DNA from: Chitinophaga varians
Lineage (GTDB): Bacteria; Bacteroidota; Bacteroidia; Chitinophagales; Chitinophagaceae
Length of the DNA: 64,000 nucleotides
Direction of reading: 5' to 3'
Assembly (NCBI RefSeq): GCF_014529945.1
Contig: NZ_JACVFB010000002.1
Location: 1,488,001-1,552,000, forward strand
Notes under the pieces: model-generated
What the model was told of the DNA's origin: nothing
Seen by the model: the letters and a program-made list of their open reading frames with translations, nothing else
Database searches by the model: none
Shown here: in pieces, positions 25,399-34,558 of the stretch
Numbering within the stretch: position 1 is the first letter of the stretch
Layout: the number at the start of each line of letters is the position of its first letter
Program-made: the position numbers and the translations under genes

Positions 25399-26358
25399 AT
25401 GGAAGCTCAAATCAAGTCCACATCTGTCTCCTTGTCTGAAGCTGTTCAGTATGCAAAAATTACTAACCTGGCAGACATTCTTTACAAACAGGCTGTACAA
25501 AATAACGATGCAGCTACTCAACTTAACCCTACATTACAGGCGTATCAGGATATCCTGGACGATAAGGAGTTCCAGTCATTGGTCGATAAAGACTTTTTGA
25601 CAAACTATTATCTGTTGTACAACATACAGATGAATGACTATATCATTCCCGGAAACCAGGATCAGGTTTACTACGGTTTTATCGCGCAAAACAAGCGTAC
25701 TAAAGACTATGTGGTAGCCATCCGTGGTACGGAGAATGGATTGGAGGCGATCGCGGATGCCTGGTTCGTACCTACAACTTTTAATGAGTTTAACAACGGG
25801 GCGCAGGTCCCGTCTGGCTTTTATGATTTGTATGAATCAGGTTTGATCGTATCGCCCCCCGATTCAACGTTACAGATTATACCCATCCTGTTAAATATCG
25901 TGGCAGCCGATCCGTCATCCATCATGCCGGATGCCCAGAGTGTGCGGACAGTCGTGTCTGGTCACAGCCTGGGAGCTTCGCTGGCTACCTATTATGCTGC
26001 TGCAGCCTCTGTAGGCCTGGGCAAAGGCATGGACCTGTGCGTATATACTTACGCCTCCCCGATATCAGGTGACGCCACCTTCGCTGACACCTATAACAGC
26101 AGTGTAGGGGAAAATCACCGGATACATAATGTGCCGGACATCGTTCCTGGTCTTCCGGTCATTTGGAAAAACGGGGCTAATATCTATGTTCAGGTTGCCG
26201 GTGGTTATCAGATTGATTCATCAAAGTATTCGTTGGTAAAACCCGGCGCGGGATGCGCACACCAGCTGCCGGTGTACCAGTATGTACTGGAAAACCTTAA
26301 CGGTACTAATGACCCAGGTATCATCCAGAGCTACAACGATGGTGCTTGTCAGGCATAA
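25399..26358 (+). CDS. Class 3 lipase family protein
   Basis: 319-residue alpha/beta hydrolase. The nucleophile elbow VVSGHSLGASLATYYAAA (Ser near 193) and the N-terminal YGFIAQNKRTKDYVVAIRGT strand with the oxyanion-hole R-G-T are class 3 lipase hallmarks. The catalytic Asp is likely in HNVPDIVPGLP (about 237-247) and a late His near CAHQLPVY. No signal peptide is seen, so it is cytoplasmic or exported by an unrecognised route. Two strong hairpins follow, then the convergent small secreted protein A. Confidence 0.9.
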   Translation: MEAQIKSTSVSLSEAVQYAKITNLADILYKQAVQNNDAATQLNPTLQAYQDILDDKEFQSLVDKDFLTNYYLLYNIQMNDYIIPGNQDQVYYGFIAQNKRTKDYVVAIRGTENGLEAIADAWFVPTTFNEFNNGAQVPSGFYDLYESGLIVSPPDSTLQIIPILLNIVAADPSSIMPDAQSVRTVVSGHSLGASLATYYAAAASVGLGKGMDLCVYTYASPISGDATFADTYNSSVGENHRIHNVPDIVPGLPVIWKNGANIYVQVAGGYQIDSSKYSLVKPGAGCAHQLPVYQYVLENLNGTNDPGIIQSYNDGACQA

Positions 26359-26368
26359 AGCTTAAAAA

Positions 26369-26404
26369 AGACTGGCAGCAATAAAAACACTTTGCTGCCA
26401 GTCT
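26369..26404 (+). terminator. Terminator 1 after the lipase gene
   Basis: Perfect 13-bp stem AGACTGGCAGCAA / TTGCTGCCAGTCT, 10 bases after the stop codon. Confidence 0.8.
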
Positions 26405-26413
26405 CCCTTTGGT

Positions 26414-26445
26414 AATGGCATAACACCACCAGGTGTTATGCCATT
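26414..26445. terminator. Terminator 2 between lipase and small secreted protein A
   Basis: Perfect 14-bp stem AATGGCATAACACC / GGTGTTATGCCATT with loop ACCA. It can serve both convergent genes. Confidence 0.7.
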
Positions 26446-26468
26446 GCTTTCACTAGGTGATACAAGAG

Positions 26469-26837
26469 AAACCATCCTCTCATATGCTATCGGTTAATTA
26501 GAAACATCCGTTGGAATCCATCTGGCTTTCTGCGAACCTCAGCGCAGCACGGTACCTTTGTATGGAAGTGCCACCGGACATATACACCAGCAGAATGCTG
26601 CCGCATCCGTCGCGGAAGCCGAAGCACTCTGAAAAGCTTGCGGTCTGATTGTTTTTTTCAATTGTTTTTGCGTTGTTAATATTGAATGCTACTACTTTCG
26701 GGGCTGCCTCTTTGACTTTTGTTCCTGTAGCGTAAGCGCCCATGCTGGCGGCGAAAAATACGATGGCTAATAATACTTTTTTCATGATTTTATTTTTGAA
26801 TTTGGTGGTTAAATTATTGGACAATGGAGGATGGTTT
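26469..26837. repeat. Inverted repeat bracketing small secreted protein A
   Basis: AAACCATCCTC (26469-26479) on one side and GAGGATGGTTT (26827-26837) on the other are perfect inverted repeats flanking the gene, 347 bases apart. The same 11-mer pair brackets the paralogue at 55850-56137 (351 bases apart). They could be ends of a small cassette or arms that pair in the mRNA. Confidence 0.6.
26498..26785 (-). CDS. Small secreted cysteine protein, copy A (95 aa)
   Basis: No known family recognised. It has a signal peptide (MKKVLLAIVFFAASMGAYA), then a Lys/Ala segment and a conserved core FGFRDGCGSILLVYMSGGT, ending in NGCF. Cys61 and Cys94 are shared with copy B and could form a disulfide; copy A has an extra Cys54. 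Aligned by hand without gaps, about 55 of 95 residues equal copy B. The frame opens further upstream, but ATG 26785 gives the signal peptide and the same length as copy B. Its flanks share an inverted repeat and an upstream block with copy B. Confidence 0.85.
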   Translation of the reverse strand: MKKVLLAIVFFAASMGAYATGTKVKEAAPKVVAFNINNAKTIEKNNQTASFSECFGFRDGCGSILLVYMSGGTSIQRYRAALRFAESQMDSNGCF

Positions 26838-26900
26838 AAAAGTGATTGGTTTTCTATTTTGACACAAGAAAGAACAGAAAGCGGAGAGCGTGAGGTAGCA

Positions 26901-26932
26901 ATCAATATGTGCGGTGAATGGGTCAATATTCG
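26901..26932 (-). promoter_or_regulatory. Conserved block upstream of small secreted protein A
   Basis: Reads ATCAATATGTGCGG then TGAATGGGTCAATATTCG on the plus strand. The same block (GATCAATATTTGCGG ... GGGGAAATATTCG) occurs at 56265-56297, at a similar distance before copy B. AATATT ends facing each other suggest a regulator-binding dyad. Confidence 0.45.
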
Positions 26933-27074
26933 TGGTGCGCTGCATAAAATCTAAAGCTGCTGTTGTTAGTATTTCTCTTTTTTTATAGTATCTTACAGCA
27001 ACGAAATGGTAAATGTCAGTGAAGAACGAGTTAACTGTTTTAAATTATCCCCCCACAAAATTCAAATCAAAAGG

Positions 27075-27557
27075 ATGGTAAACGATCATCAAATCACATT
27101 GCGAAAAACCGTAGTGGCCGATTTAGAGGTTTTCTTTATTTTTCAGCTCGATGAAGAAGCCAACCACTTAGCTGCTTTTACTTCAAAAGACCCGACAGAC
27201 AAGCCTGCCTATATTCAGAAATACACCAAACATCTCGGTGACCCCACGATAAATAACTGCACCATCATAGTGGATGATGTTATTGTCGGAAGCATTGCCA
27301 AGTTTGAAATAGGGGGCGACGCAGAAATCACCTATTGGATTGATAAGAAATTCTGGGGAAAAGGTGTGGCCACCAAAGCACTGCAACATTTTTTAACCCT
27401 CGAACATGCCAGACCTATTGTCGGCCGGGTAGCATTTGACAATATAGGCTCGCAGCGGGTATTGGAGAAATGCGGTTTTGTAAAAGTCGGATCAGACAAA
27501 GGTTTCGCCAATGCCCGCCAGGCGGAAATAGAAGAGTTTATTTACAAACTGGGATAA
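27075..27557 (+). CDS. GNAT family N-acetyltransferase (RimJ/RimL type)
   Basis: Acetyltransferase with motif A FWGKGVATKALQHFLTLE and the RimJ/RimL-like ending VAFDNIGSQRVLEKCGFVKVG. It starts best at ATG 27075 (MVNDHQITLRKT), giving 160 residues; the longer frame from 27006 adds a non-conserved segment. The sequence ITYWIDKKFWGKG is the usual W-x-x-x-x-x-W-G-x-G signature. Substrate unknown. Single gene. Confidence 0.88.
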   Translation: MVNDHQITLRKTVVADLEVFFIFQLDEEANHLAAFTSKDPTDKPAYIQKYTKHLGDPTINNCTIIVDDVIVGSIAKFEIGGDAEITYWIDKKFWGKGVATKALQHFLTLEHARPIVGRVAFDNIGSQRVLEKCGFVKVGSDKGFANARQAEIEEFIYKLG

Positions 27558-27688
27558 GCGACGATGCTATCCAGACACGTGTTGACCGTAGATTTGATGG
27601 ACTGAACTTATCTACCTTTAAATTTATTGCTTCCTTACCCAACCTCTCCGATGATGGCAGCCGTTTACTCTTGTAAACAAACATTTCT

Positions 27689-27988
27689 ATGAGATATCTT
27701 CCCCTTTATTTTTTAGCAGTCCTACTTGGTATTTGCTGCGTGATCGGTTGCAAAAAAGATATGACTGAAGTGGCCCGTCAGGAACTGGCCGCCGAAAAAG
27801 CAGCGAAGCTCGGCCTCGATTCTGCTGGTCATCCCATCGATACGACCCGCCACGATTCAATCCCCCATCCGGGAGACACCACCAAACCGCATTGGCCCGT
27901 AGACAGCCCAAAGATTCCGGTGGATAGCCCCAGGCATCCGGTAGACACGCCATGGCACCCTCGTCCGGACAGCTCCGGAAGGAGATAG
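27689..27988 (+). CDS. Small His/Pro-rich repeat lipoprotein
   Basis: 99 residues with signal peptide and lipobox VIGC (Cys21), so lipid-anchored. The C-terminal half is built from degenerate repeats of the type PVDSPxxP / HPxDTT: IDTTRHDSIPHPGD, PVDSPKIPVDSPRHPVD. It is unstructured by composition and rich in His and Asp, a composition that could bind metal ions, but that is inference. No homologue named. It is followed by a hairpin near 28091. Confidence 0.7.
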   Translation: MRYLPLYFLAVLLGICCVIGCKKDMTEVARQELAAEKAAKLGLDSAGHPIDTTRHDSIPHPGDTTKPHWPVDSPKIPVDSPRHPVDTPWHPRPDSSGRR

Positions 27989-28090
27989 CCTGATTACGTA
28001 TATGCTATCATGTTAGAAAGAAGTTTTCAGTTCTGTATTTGCGCGCAGGACCGATCATGAAAACAATAGTTGCTGTATGACTAATAGTCT

Positions 28091-28107
28091 ACGGCAACTT
28101 TTGCCGT
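28091..28107 (+). terminator. Short hairpin after the lipoprotein gene
   Basis: 7-bp stem ACGGCAA / TTGCCGT followed by TTTTG. Weak terminator, or part of the leader of the sigma-factor gene. Confidence 0.45.
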
Positions 28108-28145
28108 TTTGATAACCCACTTTTGCTACTGTAACGGATTGCCCT

Positions 28146-28676
28146 TTGGAAGATTTACAGCAATTGATACGTGAGTGCCTGACCAATAACAGACGGAGCC
28201 AGGAAAAACTATACCGGAAGTTCTATCCGGCACTATTCCTATTGTGCAGGAAATTCTTCCACCAGCAGGAAGAAGCGGTAGAAGTATTGAATGATGGTAT
28301 GCTACGGGTATTTACACAACTGGATAAATATGACGCAGCAAAGGGCGAATTCTTTAACTGGGTATATACCGTTGTCAGAAATACTGCACTCGATAAAATA
28401 AAGAGCCGTAAATGGCCATCCCATAATGAAATTGACGAAGAGATGGTGGCAACGCAAAATAATATTCTGAGCAAGTTTGCCTGGGAAGATATTTATAAAC
28501 TGCTCGATGCGTTGCCGCCATCTACCAGGGCTGTATGCTCGTTGTTCTATCTGGAAGGATTCCCGGTGAAAGACATTGCTGAAATGCTGCAACAGAGCCA
28601 GGGAACAGTGAAATGGCACCTGAGTGAAACACGAAGTAAACTGAAACCGATATTGGAGCAATATTACCTTAAATGA
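28146..28676 (+). CDS. ECF-type RNA polymerase sigma factor
   Basis: 176 residues with region 2 (EKLYRKFYPALFLLCRKFFH ... FFNWVYTVVRNTALDKIKSR, about 18-97) and region 4 (LDALPPSTRAVCSLFYLEGF then KDIAEMLQQSQGTVKWHLSETRSKL, about 117-170). It directs polymerase to a dedicated promoter set. No in-frame ATG starts the conserved part, so the TTG at 28146 is the likely start. The next gene, 7 bases downstream, encodes a single-pass membrane protein that may act as its anti-sigma factor. Confidence 0.93.
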   Translation: MEDLQQLIRECLTNNRRSQEKLYRKFYPALFLLCRKFFHQQEEAVEVLNDGMLRVFTQLDKYDAAKGEFFNWVYTVVRNTALDKIKSRKWPSHNEIDEEMVATQNNILSKFAWEDIYKLLDALPPSTRAVCSLFYLEGFPVKDIAEMLQQSQGTVKWHLSETRSKLKPILEQYYLK

Positions 28677-28683
28677 TACCTGA

Positions 28684-30339
28684 GTGAGTGAAAGTAACCT
28701 GCATAAACACTTCCGGGACGACGACCATGTCCCGATTCCCATACCTTCCGCTGACGATAGCTGGAAGCTCATGGAGCAGCGCCTGCATGAAGTGATGCCT
28801 GTAACACACCAGACCGGCGGGCATACCGCACCCAACTCAACGGGTATCATCGCTAAAATGTTGCCCGTTATTAAGTATGCGGTCGCTGCGCTGTTTGTGA
28901 CCGGTGTTGTACTATACAGTGTACACCGGATAAACCGCCCTGCGCCCATACCAACGCCGGAGACTGAGATTAATCCCATTACAACAAAAGATAGTACCGC
29001 CCGGTCAACAGATTCCATGGCAGATCATGTTAACACGGGCGCAAAGCCAGACACCACCCTGAACGTCCATAATATCAATACACCGGTGGTGACTGCCGCC
29101 GGTACGTCGGGCATCCAAACACGCACCGGCGCCCATACGGAAAATACAACCGCTGCCGGTACGGGCGCCACAATAGGGCCCATTGCCGGTACGTCAGCTA
29201 CAAATATGCCAACTGGTACGAATACCGGTAATGCCGTGTCAGCTGCTACTAACAGCGCTATCACGGCGAAAACACCTATGGTCCCCAAAACGACAGGTGC
29301 GGGACGCGCCACTCCCGCTGCCGGTAATACGCCCTTTTACGCCAATGCCACAGGGAAACAGGCTAACGCCACTGTCGCAGGAAATAACCAGGCCAGGCAT
29401 CGCACCGCCTCCGGAAAAGGCACGAAACCAGTTAACCAACAGAAAGGTCCTTTAACCTCCGGGCAACAGCAGCCGGCCGATGTAAACAATACAAGGCCGC
29501 CCGCAGACAGTCCGGAAGAGAATAATATTGCAGTAGTAGGTCGGACAGACAATCCTCTCCCCGAAACAGCCGCCATGCTAAAACCCGAGTTGTCTGGCCG
29601 ACTGATCCTGCAACCGCTTCCGCTTCACAAGGCTGGTCAGCCGCTGAAAGTGAGCCGCGAAACGATGGACCGCCTCGCCGGGTATCGCATGCCTCGTGCC
29701 AGATCGCATGTACCGGGATATTGGCAGCTGATGGCGCAGTGGAGCGTGCCGCTGCCGGTGGTCAGCAGTCCGGCCTATTACAAAGGACCTGATGGGAATT
29801 CCCGGCTATACAGCGTCGTAATTCCCGGTGTAAGAATGCAACGGACCTGGAACAACGCTGCCCTGAGCCTGGACCTGAATGTCATGGCCACACAGCTGTA
29901 CAAAAATGAGCCCTACTATTATAATAACAACCTATCGGGGAGCGATGACTGGATGACCCGCACCATCCTGCAGACATACGGCTATAGTGCTTCCCTGGCT
30001 TATCATCACCGGATTGCCGGTAATTTCTTCGGTAGCGCAGGCGTGCAGGGATATTACGGACAGACGGCTTCCATCCATGAAGTAGTGCAGTCTCACGACA
30101 CCACAGGTGTACACACCCGAACATCCACCACCGGCGACAAAAGCAAGATCTGGAATAGCATCAGCAAATTCCAGGGACGTATTACCGGTGAAATCTATTA
30201 CGATCACGCCAGATGGCAGGCGGCCGCCCGTACGGTCGTTCCCGTATTACATACGGCCAAAGACTCCATGGGCATGAATATGAAGACTGCCGTGCAACTG
30301 GAATTGTTATTCAGATGGAAGATCAACAGAAGAAAATAA
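28684..30339 (+). CDS. Membrane protein with Thr/Ala-rich stalk, possible anti-sigma partner
   Basis: 551 residues from a GTG start 7 bases after the sigma gene. The N-terminal ~55 residues are hydrophilic (FRDDDHVPIPIPSADDSWKL, W-x-x-M-E-x-x-L); one membrane segment is at about 60-80. Residues 85-310 form a low-complexity Thr/Ala/Gly/Asn stalk, and the rest is a strand-rich domain resembling an outer-membrane barrel-like repeat (YYNNNLSGSDDWMTRTIL, QGYYGQTASIHE). The layout, cytoplasmic head plus single helix, matches Bacteroidota anti-sigma proteins. Function as anti-sigma is inferred from position and topology. Confidence 0.75.
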   Translation: MSESNLHKHFRDDDHVPIPIPSADDSWKLMEQRLHEVMPVTHQTGGHTAPNSTGIIAKMLPVIKYAVAALFVTGVVLYSVHRINRPAPIPTPETEINPITTKDSTARSTDSMADHVNTGAKPDTTLNVHNINTPVVTAAGTSGIQTRTGAHTENTTAAGTGATIGPIAGTSATNMPTGTNTGNAVSAATNSAITAKTPMVPKTTGAGRATPAAGNTPFYANATGKQANATVAGNNQARHRTASGKGTKPVNQQKGPLTSGQQQPADVNNTRPPADSPEENNIAVVGRTDNPLPETAAMLKPELSGRLILQPLPLHKAGQPLKVSRETMDRLAGYRMPRARSHVPGYWQLMAQWSVPLPVVSSPAYYKGPDGNSRLYSVVIPGVRMQRTWNNAALSLDLNVMATQLYKNEPYYYNNNLSGSDDWMTRTILQTYGYSASLAYHHRIAGNFFGSAGVQGYYGQTASIHEVVQSHDTTGVHTRTSTTGDKSKIWNSISKFQGRITGEIYYDHARWQAAARTVVPVLHTAKDSMGMNMKTAVQLELLFRWKINRRK

Positions 30340-30445
30340 ACAATTGCATTTTACCTGTTTTGTTGTATGATTTTATGATTATATTTGGATGATACAACGT
30401 CCGATTTTCCCATATAGAAAAACCTGATAGTTAACCTTATTAACC

Positions 30446-33400
30446 ATGTTGGTCAGTAATAAACATTTTACCCCGGTTATTGGGCTGGATATCCATATCG
30501 TTATTTTGTTTGGCTTTCCTGTGCCATTGCCTCATCCATATATCGGTCTGGTGGTAGACCCGATGGATTATGTCCCCTTTATTGGCGCCACTACCAAGGT
30601 GAATCATGTACCGCGGGGTAAGAGTGATACCAGCGGCATGATGATTATCCTCTTCCATATTCCCATGGGAGGGCCTTTCCTGTTGGCTCCCATGATTGCG
30701 CATGACTCTGTGAACTTCTTCGGCAGCAAAAAGGTGAAAGTGGAAGGTAACCTGATGAGCCCATCCGGTCATATGCTGATGACCTGCAATGACATCGGCC
30801 TGCCTTTGTCGCTGCAGCCTGGCAAGAAGCTGAGACCTATTCCCAGTATGTACCTGCCTACTTCTTACTCAATCCCCTTGTCCTTTGGCAAGCCCGTGAT
30901 GGTAGGAGGTCCTTACGTGCCCGATTGGGCCGGTGTGCTACTGAACCTGTTGATGTCTTTCGGTTTTGGGGCACTCATGAAAGGAGTAGGAAAGGTGGGT
31001 AAAAAAGCGCTGACTAAATTCAATCACGTCCTGAAAGGGAAGCTGGGCAGTAATAAACTGAGTAAGTTCCTGTGTAAAAAAGGCTTTGAGCCGGTAGACC
31101 TGGTGCAGGGCATCGTGATCTATGACGGCACCGATTTTGAGCTGACAGGGCCTATCCCGCTGCAGTGGGAACGCTCCTGGAACAGCGACAGTGACTTTGA
31201 TGGACTGCTGGGGCACGGCACCCACTTCAGCTACGATCTGCGCGTGCAGGAGTTCGCCCAGGAAAAAGCGACAGTAGTACTGCTGGGAGATGGCCGCAGT
31301 GCCGTGTTTGAGCAGCTGCCTTATACCGGCAACAGCGACTATAACCGCCATGAGAAACGTACCCTTACCCGTACAGCGACAGACGAATACGAGCTCCTGG
31401 ACCACAACGCCCGGTTGTACTATCGCTTTCGCAAGCTGCATCCCCTGGACTCACAGTACAGACTATACGCTATTTCAGACGAGGCCGGCTTTATGATCAG
31501 TTTCCACTACAACAGCCAGGGACACTTGTTGCGGGTAATAGACAGCGTAGGGCGCCATTTGCATATCGACAATGATGAAAAAGGACGTATGCTGGCTGTT
31601 ACCATCAAACATCGGGGAGAACAGCAGCTGCTTGTACAGTACGCCTACAATGATACAGGCGACCTCTGTGAGCTGACGGACGCACTCGGACAAACCACTC
31701 ATATCCGCTATCATCAACATAAGATGATCGCTAAAACAGACCGTAACGGGCAGGCATTCTATTGGGAATATGACAACAAAGGCCGTTGTACGCACACCTG
31801 GGGAGATGGTGGGCTGCTGGAAGGACGGATCGCCTATTATCCCAAAGAAGGTTATAACCTGGTCACCAATTCCCAGGGACAAACCACTACCTACTACTAT
31901 TCACCCGATTTTGTCGTTCACCAGATAAAAGATCCGCTGGGCTATTCCTGCTTTTGGGAGTACACCGAAGATTTTGAAATATATCGGGAGATCGATGAAG
32001 CCGCTAACGTAAATGGCTATACGTATGATGAGCGGGGCAACTGTACCAGTCTGGTCCAGCCGGATGGCAGCAGCACCAGTTTTTGTTATGATAGTGAAGA
32101 CCGCATCACCCTGGTGACAGATCCGCAGGGTAACAGCCGCACCTATATCTACTATAGTAAAGAACAACATAAAGGGCTGCTGCATACCATCACGGAAGCA
32201 GACGGCCGTATCTCTATCTTTCGCTACAACGCACAGAACCGGCTAAGTAAAATTGAAGATGAGCAGGGACGTATGACCAGCATGGAATATGATGAGGATG
32301 GTAACCTCTCTGTACTAACACTGCCGGATGGAGGCAGCACCCGCTGGCAGTATGATGCCTGGGGAAAAGTGCTGCAATCAGCCAACCCACTCGGACAACG
32401 GCAGCAGTTCCGTTATGATGCTTTGGGAAGGGCTACTGAAGTGGAATTGCAGGATGGTAACTTCATTCAGCTGCAATACAATGCCTATGAAGAGGTGGTA
32501 CAGATACAAGATAAACATCACCAGGTAAAATTTGGATATACCCCGCTGGGCAGCCTTAAAATGCGGGAAGAACACGGTGCCAAAATTCATTTTGTATATA
32601 ACAGGGAAGAACAGCTGACCGGCCTTGTAAACGAACAGGGAGAGATGTATCAGTTTGCCCGCGATGGCAGAGGGGATATTATCCAGGAGACCGGATTCGA
32701 CGGGCAGGTGCGCCGGTACCAGCGAGATGAGACCGGCAAGGTGATGAAGGTGTACCGCCCCGGTAACCGCTGGACCGAATATCAATATAATTACAACGGA
32801 AGACTGACCTATGCTGCCCATAGCGATGGTACCTGGCAATCGTATAGCTTTGACCGTAGTGGGCAACTGATAGAGGCCGCCAATGACCACAGCACGGTAA
32901 AATGGCAGCGGGATACGATGGGAAGAGTGTTGCAGGAATGGCAGGATGGCTATACTGTTACAAGCGTGTACGACCGTGATGGTCGTCGTACCGGCCTGAA
33001 AAGCAGCCTGGGTGCTGATATCAGGCTGCAACGCAACGGAACCGGTGAGGTAGCTGCTATACAAGCCGTTGCCGCCGGCGCAGATACGCCCTGGACGGCT
33101 CAGTTTCAGCGAAACCTGTTGGGGCTGGAGATAGAACGTAGCCTGCCGGGCGGCGTAAAAAGCAGCTGGACCTACGACAAGGCCGGCATGCCGGAAAGCC
33201 ACCACGTCACTGCGAGAGAAGACAATACTTACAAGAGACATTACCGCTGGGACGCCAACCGGCGTCTGGTACAGCTGATCAATGGCATCAGCAAGGGCAC
33301 GGTCAGGTTTAGCTACGATGATCTGGGTAAACTGGCATGGGCGCAATATGAAGATGGGCAATATGATTACCGTTTGCCTGATAAGGTGGGGAACCTGTAC

Positions 33401-34549
33401 CGCACGCCATCCCGCAAGGACCGTAAATACAGCCACGGTGGCCAGCTGCTGGCATCTGATAAGGCCCGCTTCACCTATGATGAGGAAGGTAACCTGCTGC
33501 AGAAAATAATCGCTGCAGGCACTATATGGACCTACGAATGGTATGGCAACGGCCAGCTTAAAAAGGTGGTCCGTCCTGATGGAAAAATCGTGGAGTTCCG
33601 CTATGATGCGGTAGGACGCCGTACCGAGAAACAGTACAACAACCAGTTGACCCGCTTCGTGTGGGATGCCAATGTGCCCCTGCATGAATGGCGGTACCCT
33701 GCTAAAGACAGACCGGAAGTGACCGTCAACGAACTGGGGGACCTGCAACAGAGCCATCCGGAGCCGGTGCCCGCCGAAACCCTTGTCTCCTGGGTATTTG
33801 AAGAGGGAACATTTGCGCCGATGGCCAGAATAAGCCAGGGCAAACAATATTCCATCATCACCGATCACCTGGGCACTCCCTGCGAAGCATATGATGAAAC
33901 GGGCGAAAAGGTTTGGACGGGTGAGTTGGATATTTATGGTAAGGTACGTAAGTTAGCAGGCGACCGCTCGCTGATACCATTCCGGTATCCGGGGCAGTAC
34001 GAAGACACCGAAACCGGATTGTACTACAACCGCTTCCGGTACTACAGTCCGGAAGAAGGCATGTATCTCAGCCAGGACCCGTCGCGACTGAAAGGCGGCA
34101 TGCTGCTATACAGTTACGTATCAGATCCGAATGTGTTCGTGGACGTGTTTGGGCTGATCCAGGAGGTGATCCGTACCATGAGCGAAGGCGAAAAAGACCT
34201 GACCATCGACAACAAAGGATTGGTACGAGGCCCCAATAATTCCAGAGGCGCTAAATGGGTGTCGATTGGAGATACTTTTGACACCGCCAAAAAATCTGAT
34301 TATAAAGTGGTTTTCCATACAGATGATAGTGTAAAAGACTTCCTGGCCACCGATACGCTGGATTATGAAGAGATGGTGGGTGGAGAAAGTAAACATACTG
34401 ACAAAATCCTGGTAAAGAGCAATGAACGTGGCGCATATGGTATTGGCGTAGACAGGATGGAAGACTTTAATAAGAAGATACAGAAAATAGAAGTGTTCAA
34501 AAAAGAAAAGGGGAAGTGGAAAAAAGTGAAGGAAATCAAGTGTAAGTAA
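30446..34549 (+). CDS. RHS-repeat polymorphic toxin with PAAR-like N terminus
   Basis: 1367 residues. The N-terminal ~130 residues are hydrophobic with PAAR-type text (IGATTKVNHVPRG, VEGNLMSPSGHML), used in type VI-like export. A DUF6531-type segment (FELTGPIPLQWERSWNS) follows. Dozens of YD/RHS repeats (YDEDGNLSVLTLPDG, YDAVGRRTEK) make the shell. It ends with the core motif YYNRFRYYSPEEGMYLSQDP and SDPNVFVDVFGL. The last 130 residues (1238-1367) are an unrelated, lysine-rich toxin domain. RTMSEGEKDL then AKWVSIGD recalls the start of ADP-ribosyltransferase-fold toxins, but this is only a motif-level impression. The next gene is 9 bases downstream, as expected for immunity. Confidence 0.95.
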   Translation: MLVSNKHFTPVIGLDIHIVILFGFPVPLPHPYIGLVVDPMDYVPFIGATTKVNHVPRGKSDTSGMMIILFHIPMGGPFLLAPMIAHDSVNFFGSKKVKVEGNLMSPSGHMLMTCNDIGLPLSLQPGKKLRPIPSMYLPTSYSIPLSFGKPVMVGGPYVPDWAGVLLNLLMSFGFGALMKGVGKVGKKALTKFNHVLKGKLGSNKLSKFLCKKGFEPVDLVQGIVIYDGTDFELTGPIPLQWERSWNSDSDFDGLLGHGTHFSYDLRVQEFAQEKATVVLLGDGRSAVFEQLPYTGNSDYNRHEKRTLTRTATDEYELLDHNARLYYRFRKLHPLDSQYRLYAISDEAGFMISFHYNSQGHLLRVIDSVGRHLHIDNDEKGRMLAVTIKHRGEQQLLVQYAYNDTGDLCELTDALGQTTHIRYHQHKMIAKTDRNGQAFYWEYDNKGRCTHTWGDGGLLEGRIAYYPKEGYNLVTNSQGQTTTYYYSPDFVVHQIKDPLGYSCFWEYTEDFEIYREIDEAANVNGYTYDERGNCTSLVQPDGSSTSFCYDSEDRITLVTDPQGNSRTYIYYSKEQHKGLLHTITEADGRISIFRYNAQNRLSKIEDEQGRMTSMEYDEDGNLSVLTLPDGGSTRWQYDAWGKVLQSANPLGQRQQFRYDALGRATEVELQDGNFIQLQYNAYEEVVQIQDKHHQVKFGYTPLGSLKMREEHGAKIHFVYNREEQLTGLVNEQGEMYQFARDGRGDIIQETGFDGQVRRYQRDETGKVMKVYRPGNRWTEYQYNYNGRLTYAAHSDGTWQSYSFDRSGQLIEAANDHSTVKWQRDTMGRVLQEWQDGYTVTSVYDRDGRRTGLKSSLGADIRLQRNGTGEVAAIQAVAAGADTPWTAQFQRNLLGLEIERSLPGGVKSSWTYDKAGMPESHHVTAREDNTYKRHYRWDANRRLVQLINGISKGTVRFSYDDLGKLAWAQYEDGQYDYRLPDKVGNLYRTPSRKDRKYSHGGQLLASDKARFTYDEEGNLLQKIIAAGTIWTYEWYGNGQLKKVVRPDGKIVEFRYDAVGRRTEKQYNNQLTRFVWDANVPLHEWRYPAKDRPEVTVNELGDLQQSHPEPVPAETLVSWVFEEGTFAPMARISQGKQYSIITDHLGTPCEAYDETGEKVWTGELDIYGKVRKLAGDRSLIPFRYPGQYEDTETGLYYNRFRYYSPEEGMYLSQDPSRLKGGMLLYSYVSDPNVFVDVFGLIQEVIRTMSEGEKDLTIDNKGLVRGPNNSRGAKWVSIGDTFDTAKKSDYKVVFHTDDSVKDFLATDTLDYEEMVGGESKHTDKILVKSNERGAYGIGVDRMEDFNKKIQKIEVFKKEKGKWKKVKEIKCK

Positions 34550-34558
34550 AAATACGAT

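Noticed and set aside
32378-33868. 496-codon open frame on the minus strand
   Set aside because: It lies wholly antisense to the RHS gene and its sequence has no domain pattern; long antisense frames are expected in repetitive RHS coding DNA.
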